A stretch of DNA of 5,737 nt from Candidatus Woesearchaeota archaeon CG11_big_fil_rev_8_21_14_0_20_43_8 (GTDB taxonomy: Archaea; Nanobdellota; Nanobdellia; Woesearchaeales; CG08-08-20-14): positions 1 through 5,737 of the forward strand of contig PCVE01000139.1 of assembly GCA_002762705.1 (NCBI GenBank), read 5' to 3'. A program made the translations under genes and the position numbers. Each line of letters starts with the position of its first letter. Positions within the stretch are counted from its first letter, which is position 1. Shown here piece by piece: positions 1 to 4,699 of the stretch. The notes beneath the pieces were generated by a model. The model made no database searches, had not been told where the DNA came from, and was given only the letters and a program-made list of their open reading frames with translations.

Positions 1-1205
1 CCAAGATGATCTACAGCATCTGCAATTATATCGAAGCACACATGAAGAAGAACGGTCTTCGTGATTTCGCTGATCAATTGATGGACACGATCGCCTTGTT
101 TGAGAAGCACCCTAATCTTATCCCGAAGTTCGACCATGTCCTGATCGATGAATACCAGGACATCAATTCAACACAGATAAGACTTATCGATCTCTTCTCT
201 GCGAAAAATATCTTCTGCGTAGGGGATCCACGGCAATCGATCTATGGTTGGCGCGGCTCAGATATCAAATATATACTCGGTTTCAAGGAGAGATACAAAG
301 AATGCGAGATCATCACTTTGAAAAAGAATTACAGATCGACAAAGCACATCGTCGATCTGATAAATCTGTCTATCAAGAAGATGTCACTACCTGACCTTGA
401 AGGCACGCTTGATGGGACAAAAAAAATCACATTGACAAAATTTGATTCTGAACTAAGGGAATTTGGGGCTGTCGTCCAGAAGATCCGGGCCTCGGGATTG
501 AAGGGCGGCGAGATATTCGTTCTCGCGCGCACAAACCGTCAGCTGACAGACCTCTCGCAATACATGAAACGCATGGACATAAAGCATGTCGTGCGCGCTG
601 ATGATTTTAAGAAAATGGTTGCAGCTGGTGAAAACGATGTGACTCTTGCCACGATCCATGCCATAAAAGGCCTGGAAGCAGAAATGGTCTTTGTGATCGG
701 ATGCCATGGCCTGAATTTCCCATGCAAAGGAAGCGACCATCCTGTGATCGACATGATAAAGATCGACGAGTATGACAAAGAGGAAGAAGAGAGAAGACTT
801 TTCTATGTCGCGATGAGCCGCGCTAAACGGATGCTGCATATGTCATATACAGGGAAAAAGCAGACTCATTTTATCACTGATGAAATGCTTTCTTTGATTG
901 ATGAGACTGCGGTCAAAGGCGGGAAGAAAGCGGCGCCTTACAAGAATAATTTCTCCCGATCAAAAAGCGGATTCAAGAAAAGCTTCATGCGCCCAAGCGG
1001 TGTCGTAGGCAGGCTCAAAGATTGGCGGTGGGCGGTCAGCGAGAACTATGGCGTACCTGCGTTCATGATCCTCCATGACAAGGCCCTTATCGAGATATCA
1101 CAGCAGATGCCCTCGACACTAAGAGATCTTGAGAGCATATCCGGCATCGGCGCCACAACGATAATGAAGTATGGAGAAGAGATACTCAGGATCGTGAATA
1201 GTTAA
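1..1205 (+). CDS. UvrD/PcrA-type SF1 DNA helicase with C-terminal HRDC domain (5' partial)
   Basis: C-terminal portion of an ATP-dependent 3'-5' DNA helicase of the UvrD/Rep/PcrA group, used in DNA repair and replication restart. The frame is open to the left edge, so Walker A and the N-terminal motifs lie outside the window; the Met at base 6 is probably internal. Numbering from that Met: motif II VLIDEYQD (45-52), motif III GDPRQSIYGWRGSD (73-86), motif IV NYRST (108-112), motif V VTLATIHAIKGLE (212-224), motif VI EEEERRLFYVAMSRAK (259-274). After a basic linker (about 300-333), residues 334-398 match an HRDC nucleic-acid-binding domain, including ISGIGATTIMKYGEEIL. Only about 100 residues separate motifs IV and V, so the large 2B subdomain of PcrA/UvrD seems to be missing. 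Helicase identity is firm. The physiological role is inferred from the family, and an exact orthologue cannot be named. Confidence 0.95.
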   Translation, partial: KMIYSICNYIEAHMKKNGLRDFADQLMDTIALFEKHPNLIPKFDHVLIDEYQDINSTQIRLIDLFSAKNIFCVGDPRQSIYGWRGSDIKYILGFKERYKECEIITLKKNYRSTKHIVDLINLSIKKMSLPDLEGTLDGTKKITLTKFDSELREFGAVVQKIRASGLKGGEIFVLARTNRQLTDLSQYMKRMDIKHVVRADDFKKMVAAGENDVTLATIHAIKGLEAEMVFVIGCHGLNFPCKGSDHPVIDMIKIDEYDKEEEERRLFYVAMSRAKRMLHMSYTGKKQTHFITDEMLSLIDETAVKGGKKAAPYKNNFSRSKSGFKKSFMRPSGVVGRLKDWRWAVSENYGVPAFMILHDKALIEISQQMPSTLRDLESISGIGATTIMKYGEEILRIVNS

Positions 1206-1217
1206 TATTTATATATC
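1206..1217 (+). promoter_or_regulatory. TATA box of the DUF2164 gene
   Basis: The sequence TATTTATATATC lies immediately after the helicase stop codon. Its centre is about 27 bases before the ATG at 1238, the normal archaeal TATA-to-start-site distance, so the mRNA is probably leaderless. No Shine-Dalgarno sequence is visible before the ATG, which agrees. The small gene can therefore be transcribed independently of the helicase. Confidence 0.7.
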
Positions 1218-1237
1218 TCAATTGCACAAACGAAACC

Positions 1238-1489
1238 ATGACAAAAGTCAAACGCAGATGGGACATTTTGACTGATGAAAAACGGAAAATCATGATCGAG
1301 GAGATCATGACCTATTTCAAAAACGAGATGGATGAGACGATCGGGATGATCGCTGCCGAGAAGATCTTGGATTTCTTCTTAGAGAACCTAGGACTCGACA
1401 TATACAATTCGGCGATATCTGAATCAAAGAGATGGTTGAAAACACGTCATGATGACATGGAAATAGATTTCGATGTCATGCTTAAGTGA
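1238..1489 (+). CDS. DUF2164 family small protein
   Basis: An 83-residue, charged, apparently helical soluble protein. The core, with TDEKRKIMIEEIMTYFKNEM, then DETIGMIAAEKILDFFLENL, then GLDIYNSAI, and an acidic C-terminal helix, matches the pattern of the uncharacterised DUF2164 family (about 80 residues, mostly bacterial, also in archaea). The length is normal, so the gene looks complete. There is no signal peptide or membrane segment. The function of the family is not known, and nothing here reveals a partner. The gene follows the helicase by 32 bases but has its own TATA box, so operon membership is doubtful. The ATG at 1238 is favoured because it sits at the expected leaderless distance from that TATA box. 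Confidence 0.85.
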   Translation: MTKVKRRWDILTDEKRKIMIEEIMTYFKNEMDETIGMIAAEKILDFFLENLGLDIYNSAISESKRWLKTRHDDMEIDFDVMLK

Positions 1490-1642
1490 GACGCGTCAAC
1501 CGCGCTACCATCACCAAGTTTACAGCGTCAGTCATAAGTCAGCGCTACAAACTAGAATACGTATGCGCCAGACGCGCTTACGGCATCAAGTTTAAAGCGT
1601 CGACTATCTGCTAGCGCTAGAAACAAAGAACCCTATGCGCCG
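1490..1642 (+). repeat. Two diverged tandem copies of a ~72-81 base repeat
   Basis: Copy 1 is 1490-1570 and copy 2 is 1571-1642. They share ordered blocks: GACGCG, CATC, AAGTTTA, AGCGTC, AGCGCTA, AAAC, AGAA and TATGCGCC, with small indels between. In each copy GACGC near the start can pair with the later GCGTC, and copy 2 contains the 10-base palindrome CTAGCGCTAG (1611-1620). The array begins directly after the DUF2164 stop codon. No ORF or known RNA family is recognised. It could be a duplicated intergenic element or a pair of small structured RNAs. Confidence 0.65.
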
Positions 1643-1647
1643 AGCGG
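1635..1647. repeat. 13-base direct copy of the tRNA-Gly 3' end
   Basis: ATGCGCCGAGCGG occurs here and again at 1740-1752, where it covers the discriminator base, 3' acceptor strand and start of the T-stem of tRNA-Gly (read on the opposite strand). Direct copies of tRNA 3' ends are typical of integrase attachment sites, but the 92 bases between hold no gene. It may be a relic, or an extension of the local TATGCGCC repeat. Confidence 0.5.
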
Positions 1648-1688
1648 ATGCTGTCACTTCGGCTTCGCCTGCGTTCCGGACCCGCTCG
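1641..1688. repeat. GC-rich intergenic hairpin
   Basis: CGAGCGG (1641-1647) is perfectly complementary to CCGCTCG (1682-1688), with a 34-base loop that holds a small GGCTTCGCC mini-hairpin. The hairpin overlaps the end of tandem copy 2 and the 13-base copy of the tRNA tail. It has no adjacent U-tract on either strand, so it is not a convincing terminator. It may be a dispersed intergenic repeat, which a genome-wide search would show. Confidence 0.5.
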
Positions 1689-1740
1689 TATCTAAGATGC
1701 AACTACATTTATCGCAATGTATCTTTTAGAATCAGTCTGA

Positions 1741-1811
1741 TGCGCCGAGCGGGGATCGAACCCGCACCAAAGCGTTGGCAACGCCCCATTGTACCATTCA
1801 ACCATCGGCGC
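1741..1811 (-). tRNA. tRNA-Gly (anticodon GCC)
   Basis: On the minus strand, a full cloverleaf of 71 nt. The acceptor stem is GCGCCGA/TCGGCGC. The D stem is GTTG/CAAT with the GG-containing loop AATGGTA. The anticodon stem GGGCG/CGCTT (two G-U pairs) closes the loop TTGCCAA, giving anticodon GCC, which reads glycine codons GGC and GGU. The variable loop has 4 nt (TGGT), and the T arm is GCGGG-TTCGATC-CCCGC. The discriminator base is A. No CCA is encoded, so it must be added by a nucleotidyltransferase, as is common in archaea. There is no intron. Confidence 0.96.
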
Positions 1812-1836
1812 GAATTAATAATTGGGGATGTCCGGG

Positions 1837-1846
1837 ATTTATAAAG
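1837..1846 (-). promoter_or_regulatory. TATA box of tRNA-Gly
   Basis: Minus-strand CTTTATAAAT, preceded by a purine-rich BRE-like GAAAAC stretch, is centred about 30 bases upstream of the mature tRNA 5' end. This places the start site a few bases before the tRNA, leaving a short leader for 5' processing. Confidence 0.75.
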
Positions 1847-2053
1847 GTTTTCATGATATTGCGTTTTTGTTTTGCAGACTTCTTTATGATTGCCCAAGCG
1901 GAACACATTTCACTTCATGTTTTCCAGACCGCTTCTGCCAAGAAAGACGTATTACCACAGCAGTTCTAGGCAGTCACCCTAATTCAAGACAAACAAAGAA
2001 CTGTCTGGGACTCAAGCCAAAGAGAAATACCACAAGACCATTTAATCATCCGC
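1847..2053. other. Non-coding stretch, no gene recognised
   Basis: The plus-strand reading frame across this stretch (1822-2193) looks non-coding: it runs through the tRNA promoter, has no TATA box or ribosome binding site, and gives a Cys/His/Arg-rich product without family resemblance. No second tRNA is visible. A 10-base inverted pair, CATGTTTTCC (1916-1925) and GGAAAACATG (2114-2123), brackets much of the region, but its meaning is unclear. Confidence 0.5.
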
Positions 2054-2087
2054 AAAAGAAAAGGGGCTGCGCTGCTGCGCAGCACCC
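2054..2087 (-). terminator. Strong intrinsic-type terminator hairpin (minus strand)
   Basis: Read on the minus strand: GGG, a bulged T, GCTGCGC, the loop AGCA, GCGCAGC and CCC form a 10-pair GC-rich stem, followed directly by TTTTCTTTT. This is the classical hairpin plus U-tract for transcripts running leftward. The nearest upstream minus-strand gene ends over 200 bases away and has its own T-runs, so this hairpin suggests a separate minus-strand transcript. Confidence 0.65.
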
Positions 2088-2116
2088 ATACGTGGATGTT
2101 TTTGCGAGATTTCGGA

Positions 2117-2159
2117 AAACATGCTCAAATAGACATTTCAACATAGCTCAAACTATTTC
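2117..2159 (-). repeat. Short adjacent imperfect direct repeats
   Basis: On the minus strand GAAATAGTTTGAGCTATGTT (2140-2159) is followed directly by a copy at about 2117-2139 that starts GAAATGTC, continues ATTTGAGC and ends ATGTTTT. The shared blocks are GAAAT, TTTGAGC and ATGTT. They lie inside the possible small RNA. Only two copies are present. Confidence 0.45.
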
Positions 2160-2240
2160 CATTTCTGTTGAGATGCCAATATTCCCCACTTAGAACGAAT
2201 TGGTAGGGTTACGCGCGTTTAACTACCTAGGAAACTACTG

Positions 2241-2249
2241 ATATTTAAA
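2241..2249 (-). promoter_or_regulatory. Possible TATA box for the candidate small RNA
   Basis: Minus-strand TTTAAATAT in an otherwise AT-rich stretch. It is the only good TATA-like element between the PepSY-like gene and the terminator hairpin. AT-richness makes a chance match plausible. Confidence 0.3.
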
Positions 2250-2289
2250 TTAATTGAGTCTGTAATATATAGATTATAACTAGACATAG

Positions 2290-2307
2290 AAAAAATTTTA
2301 CAAAAAA
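2290..2307 (-). terminator. T-run terminator of the PepSY-like gene
   Basis: Directly after the minus-strand TAG stop come two runs of six T separated by GTAAAA. Archaeal RNA polymerase commonly terminates at such runs without a hairpin. Confidence 0.55.
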
Positions 2308-2309
2308 CA

Positions 2310-2801
2310 CTACTCTTTCTTTCCGAACTCAAAAAGACTTGATAGATGATCATGCAGCACTTTTCCAGAAGCAGCATCCAACTTGATATTTAGCGCTTTC
2401 ATGGACGCAAGCACAAACGTCATATTCCAGACATCTTCAAAATCAGGCAGATTTTGGACGATCAGGATCTTCTTGATGACTTTCTCGCCAGGATATTTCT
2501 CTGAGATTATAGAATCACCGATCTTCTCAGCGTCGATGCTTGACAGAGATACCTTCTTAAGATCGAGCATCTTGACAGAACCATCTTTCTTGAATACTTC
2601 TTCAGCAGGGAGCCTGTCGATTGTAGCGCCCATGTTGAATGCAGTCATGTTATCGTTGTCAGGATCATAGAATCCAATCTGCCACACATCTGTGCCACGC
2701 ATGATGAATCCATGAGACAGGTAGCATGGTTTGTTGCTTTCTTTCCATCCTTTGAAACTTTCATCCTCAAGTAGTCGCTTGTATTCTTCAATAAATTCCA
2801 T
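2310..2801 (-). CDS. Uncharacterised PepSY-like domain protein
   Basis: A 163-residue protein without signal peptide or membrane segment, so probably cytoplasmic. The C-terminal half (about 88-150) has the PepSY pattern: an amphipathic helix around DAEKIGDSIISEKYPGEKV, then strands with FEDVWNMTFV, then NIKLDAASGKVLHD, matching the usual W-x-V-x-F ... DA-x-x-G-x-V ending. The N-terminal half carries a related-looking strand pair, VWQIGFYDPDNDNMTAFNM (39-57), so it may be a second degenerate copy. PepSY domains are usually secreted or membrane-bound and bind or inhibit peptidases; a cytoplasmic one suggests another role, perhaps ligand or protein binding. The ATG at 2801 lies 34 bases from the centre of a palindromic promoter shared with the divergent Fis-type regulator, and there is no Shine-Dalgarno sequence. 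The domain call is by pattern only; the function is unknown. Confidence 0.8.
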   Translation of the reverse strand: MEFIEEYKRLLEDESFKGWKESNKPCYLSHGFIMRGTDVWQIGFYDPDNDNMTAFNMGATIDRLPAEEVFKKDGSVKMLDLKKVSLSSIDAEKIGDSIISEKYPGEKVIKKILIVQNLPDFEDVWNMTFVLASMKALNIKLDAASGKVLHDHLSSLFEFGKKE

Positions 2802-2826
2802 CTTGAAAGATAAGACTACCTAAGCG

Positions 2827-2844
2827 TTTAAAAAATTTTTTAAA
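2827..2844. promoter_or_regulatory. Palindromic bidirectional TATA promoter
   Basis: TTTAAAAAATTTTTTAAA is a perfect 18-base palindrome. Its centre is 34.5 bases from the first base of both flanking start codons (2801 minus, 2870 plus). Each strand therefore has a T6-A3 TATA-like element centred about 29 bases before its ATG, consistent with two leaderless divergent transcripts. The symmetry would also suit a dimeric regulator. Confidence 0.65.
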
Positions 2845-2869
2845 TCAAGACCCTTTAAACGGTAACGAT

Positions 2870-3520
2870 ATGGAAGAAAAGAAGAAGAAAGACCTGTTAG
2901 AACGCATCGAGCCAATACTGGATGATGCCATGCATAAGTACTTAGGCATCACAATAAACGAGCTAAGAGATGATCTGGTCGCAAAATTGAGAAAACCATG
3001 GATCAATTATGAGATCGACACAAAAGTCCCATTCAAGGATGCAAAGCATATGTTCAAGAAGATGTATCTCCACAGATTGCTTCTCCTCTATTTTGGCAAT
3101 GTGTCCGAAGTCGCGCGTGTGGCTGGCATCAATCGACGTTCAATACATCGGATCATAGCAGACGTAGGTATAGATATAGAGAAGATACGAAACGAGATGG
3201 TAAAACGCTATGACATCAAACAGCAGACAGTCAATACACTTATCGAGGATGTGCTTGATAATTACAAGCAGATGATCCACCCACAGAGATTAGAATCCAT
3301 GTATCAGAACATCGGCGAAGTCACAAAAGAGCTTTTAATCGAACTTCCCGAAGAGCAGCTACCTCTTGACAAAGCTGAGGATGAGTTCGAGAGAAAATAC
3401 TTGACAAAAGCGCTTGAAGAGAATGCATGGAACATCACACACACCGCTGAGAAGATCGGCCTCAGATATGAGACATTGCACCGGAAGATAAAAGAGCTTG
3501 GGATAGAGAGACCGAATTAA
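2870..3520 (+). CDS. DNA-binding protein with two Fis-type helix-turn-helix domains
   Basis: A 216-residue protein, likely a transcription regulator. Two 41-residue segments, 62-102 and 173-213, align without gaps with 12 identities. Both have the layout F..(K/M)YL...L.....N....A...G......HR.I...GI, which is the Fis/NtrC C-terminal HTH (HTH_8) pattern. The lysine-rich helical N-terminus (1-60) and the helical middle (about 103-165) have no recognised domain; no AAA+ sigma-54 activator domain or receiver domain is present. In bacteria this HTH type occurs in Fis or at the end of sigma-54 activators; archaea have no sigma-54, so the protein must work differently. A single polypeptide with two HTHs may bind DNA as a pseudo-dimer. 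It is divergent from the PepSY-like gene across a palindromic promoter, which makes autoregulation and control of that neighbour plausible. No Shine-Dalgarno sequence is seen; probably leaderless. Confidence 0.85.
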   Translation: MEEKKKKDLLERIEPILDDAMHKYLGITINELRDDLVAKLRKPWINYEIDTKVPFKDAKHMFKKMYLHRLLLLYFGNVSEVARVAGINRRSIHRIIADVGIDIEKIRNEMVKRYDIKQQTVNTLIEDVLDNYKQMIHPQRLESMYQNIGEVTKELLIELPEEQLPLDKAEDEFERKYLTKALEENAWNITHTAEKIGLRYETLHRKIKELGIERPN

Positions 3521-3568
3521 AAAACGACCCAAAAAAGACCCACACATTCTGTCGCTTTAAATGCAAAA

Positions 3569-3577
3569 CTATATAAG
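3569..3577 (+). promoter_or_regulatory. TATA box of the radical SAM gene
   Basis: CTATATAAG, centred near 3573, predicts a start site around 3600. This gives a leader of about 15 bases before the ATG at 3615, unlike the leaderless neighbours. Confidence 0.65.
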
Positions 3578-3600
3578 CCATTCTTCCAGAACACCCAAAT

Positions 3601-3608
3601 AAGGGGGA
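3601..3608 (+). promoter_or_regulatory. Ribosome binding site of the radical SAM gene
   Basis: AAGGGGGA, with the G-run ending 7 bases before the ATG at 3615, is a plausible Shine-Dalgarno sequence. It is the only protein gene here with a clear one, and it supports this start codon. Confidence 0.6.
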
Positions 3609-3614
3609 CAGACA

Positions 3615-4394
3615 ATGTTATGCCATGTTGCAGGGGTTGTACCGATAACTACAGCAGATATCGATGACCTAGTGTGCACAGCAGTTTTTTTTGCCGGATG
3701 CAATTTCAGATGCCCATTCTGTTTCAGTTCTGACATCCTTGATTTCAAACAGGATTTTTCTAAAGACATACGCATCGTCAAACAGCAGATAGAGAGAAAT
3801 TTCCCATTTGTCGATGCAGTGCTTTTCTGCGGGGGAGAGCCGACACTCCAAAAACCAGTATTGATCAATCTTGCGGCATTCGCGAAAGAGAAGGGCATGA
3901 AAGTCGCGATCGAGACTAATGGATCAAAGCCAAATGTCCTAAGGGAACTCCTCGACAAACATCTTGTCGACTACATCATACTCGATCTCAAAAGCCCTTT
4001 GAACACAGACAACATGACAAAAACATTAAGACCATTATCGACATTCTTCTTCACTATCGACGACATACTTGCATCGATAAAAGAGACAATGGCGCTTCTG
4101 AAAAAACGAAGAGATGATGTAGGACTCATAATCCGAACAACAGTCGTCCCCATGCTCACCTACAGAAAAGAGCATTTCCTCGAGATGGCATATGATATAA
4201 AAGACCTCGATGCAGTATGGGAGCTGCGGCCTTTTGTCAATGCTAGTTCAGTGGTCTCTCCAAGATTCAAAGAGACAAACCCCCCATCTTCTGAATTTCT
4301 CAGGGGCCTAAAGAAAGTGTGCCTTGCTGAATATCCAGATATGCGAATAAGGATAAAAAGATATGATACTGATTGCAACTTCTGCAGGGATTAG
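3615..4394 (+). CDS. Radical SAM protein, anaerobic RNR-activase (NrdG)-like
   Basis: A 259-residue radical SAM enzyme. The N-terminal AGVVPITTADIDDLVCTAVFF leads into GCNFRCPFC, the CxxxCxxC motif (Cys29, Cys33, Cys36) that binds the 4Fe-4S cluster used to cleave S-adenosylmethionine. FCGGEPTLQ (71-79) is the GGEP SAM-binding motif, and ETNGS (100-104) and ILDLKSPL (122-129) are conserved barrel strands. The N-terminal layout resembles archaeal proteins annotated as activators of anaerobic ribonucleoside-triphosphate reductase, which install a glycyl radical. However, it is longer than many of them, and its usual partner NrdD is not in the window. The C-terminal end adds a CxxC pair (Cys254, Cys257) in TDCNFCRD. 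Another radical SAM role (maturase or tRNA/cofactor modification) is possible. Transcribed alone from its own promoter and followed by a T6 run. Confidence 0.85.
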   Translation: MLCHVAGVVPITTADIDDLVCTAVFFAGCNFRCPFCFSSDILDFKQDFSKDIRIVKQQIERNFPFVDAVLFCGGEPTLQKPVLINLAAFAKEKGMKVAIETNGSKPNVLRELLDKHLVDYIILDLKSPLNTDNMTKTLRPLSTFFFTIDDILASIKETMALLKKRRDDVGLIIRTTVVPMLTYRKEHFLEMAYDIKDLDAVWELRPFVNASSVVSPRFKETNPPSSEFLRGLKKVCLAEYPDMRIRIKRYDTDCNFCRD

Positions 4395-4420
4395 GACAGA
4401 AGACCATTTCTTGACTGAAC

Positions 4421-4426
4421 TTTTTT
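4421..4426 (+). terminator. T6 run, probable terminator of the radical SAM gene
   Basis: Six T residues occur 27 bases after the radical SAM stop codon. A run of this kind is sufficient for archaeal termination. No strong hairpin precedes it. Confidence 0.4.
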
Positions 4427-4462
4427 GCAAGTCCGTATTTTGGGTTTCATGTATCGCTCACT

Positions 4463-4603
4463 TTTTGCAGAGTTCCGGCCGCGTTATGCGACCCGAACGA
4501 TCGACTGCATGATGCTCCCCCCAATAGATTTTCCCTATGATAACCAAAAGACACATATCGGAGCAAGTAGCGCACGTTTGCGAAGCAAAGGTGCTCTGCA
4601 AAA
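4463..4603. other. Candidate structured element or RNA with nested stems
   Basis: The ends TTTTGCAGA (4463-4471) and TCTGCAAAA (4595-4603) form a perfect 9-pair outer stem. Stacked directly inside its left arm is hairpin 4472-4498 (GTTC/GAAC, GG/CC, CGC/GCG, loop GTTAT, two single mismatches). Stacked directly inside its right arm is hairpin 4572-4594 (GCAC/GTGC, one G-G mismatch, TTTGC/GCAAA, loop GAA). Between them TGCTCC (4513-4518) can pair with GGAGCA (4560-4565), giving a four-stem junction. No known RNA family is recognised, and the asparagine synthetase promoter lies downstream, so this is not its leader. A degenerate MITE-like element with terminal inverted repeats is the alternative; no target duplication is obvious. 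The strand is undecided. Confidence 0.45.
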
Positions 4604-4668
4604 TAAGGGAATCGTCAAACATCAAGATCTGCATAGATAACTTACAACAGAGCCCCTGACTGGATAGA

Positions 4669-4677
4669 CTTAAATAC
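4669..4677 (+). promoter_or_regulatory. TATA box of the asparagine synthetase gene
   Basis: CTTAAATAC, centred near 4673, is 27 bases before the ATG at 4700, predicting a leaderless mRNA. No Shine-Dalgarno sequence is present. Confidence 0.7.
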
Positions 4678-4699
4678 CAAAATCTATTACTCTATCGCT

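Larger units (their letters stand above)
2054..2220 (-). ncRNA. Possible small RNA transcription unit
   Basis: Inferred from signals, not from a known family. A TATA-like TTTAAATAT (2241-2249) would start minus-strand transcription near 2218-2220, and the strong hairpin plus U-tract at 2054-2087 would end it, giving about 165 nt. Near the predicted start, GGTAG (2223-2227) can pair with CTACC (2202-2206). The middle contains two adjacent imperfect repeats around the shared core TTTGAGC. It has no ORF worth calling. Checks for RNase P RNA, SRP RNA and tRNA signatures were negative by eye. Alternatively it is only the tail of read-through from the PepSY-like gene. Confidence 0.3.

Noticed and set aside
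1635..1844. 69-codon plus-strand ORF overlapping tRNA-Gly
   Set aside because: It reads antisense through the whole tRNA; its apparent protein sequence is simply the tRNA complement.
1916..2123. 10-base inverted pair CATGTTTTCC / GGAAAACATG enclosing about 190 bases
   Set aside because: The arms do not extend, the pairing would cross the terminator hairpin unit, and a single 10-base match over this distance can occur by chance.
2117..2159. Resemblance of the TTTGAGCTATG repeat to type II CRISPR repeat or tracrRNA sequences
   Set aside because: There are only two imperfect adjacent copies with no spacers, no cas genes in the window, and the similarity is about ten bases long, so coincidence is the better explanation.
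1822..2193. 123-codon plus-strand ORF across the non-coding gap
   Set aside because: It begins within the upstream promoter region of the tRNA, has no promoter or ribosome binding site of its own, an implausible Cys/His/Arg-rich composition, and runs antisense to the terminator hairpin.
3520..3540. Adjacent A-rich repeats (AAAAAACGACCC, AAAAAAGACCC) after the Fis-type gene
   Set aside because: They would be T-runs only on the minus strand, where no gene needs a terminator; too short to interpret.
4425..4640. 71-codon plus-strand ORF between the radical SAM and asparagine synthetase genes
   Set aside because: It covers the nested stem structure, has no ribosome binding site or suitably placed TATA box, and its product has no family resemblance.
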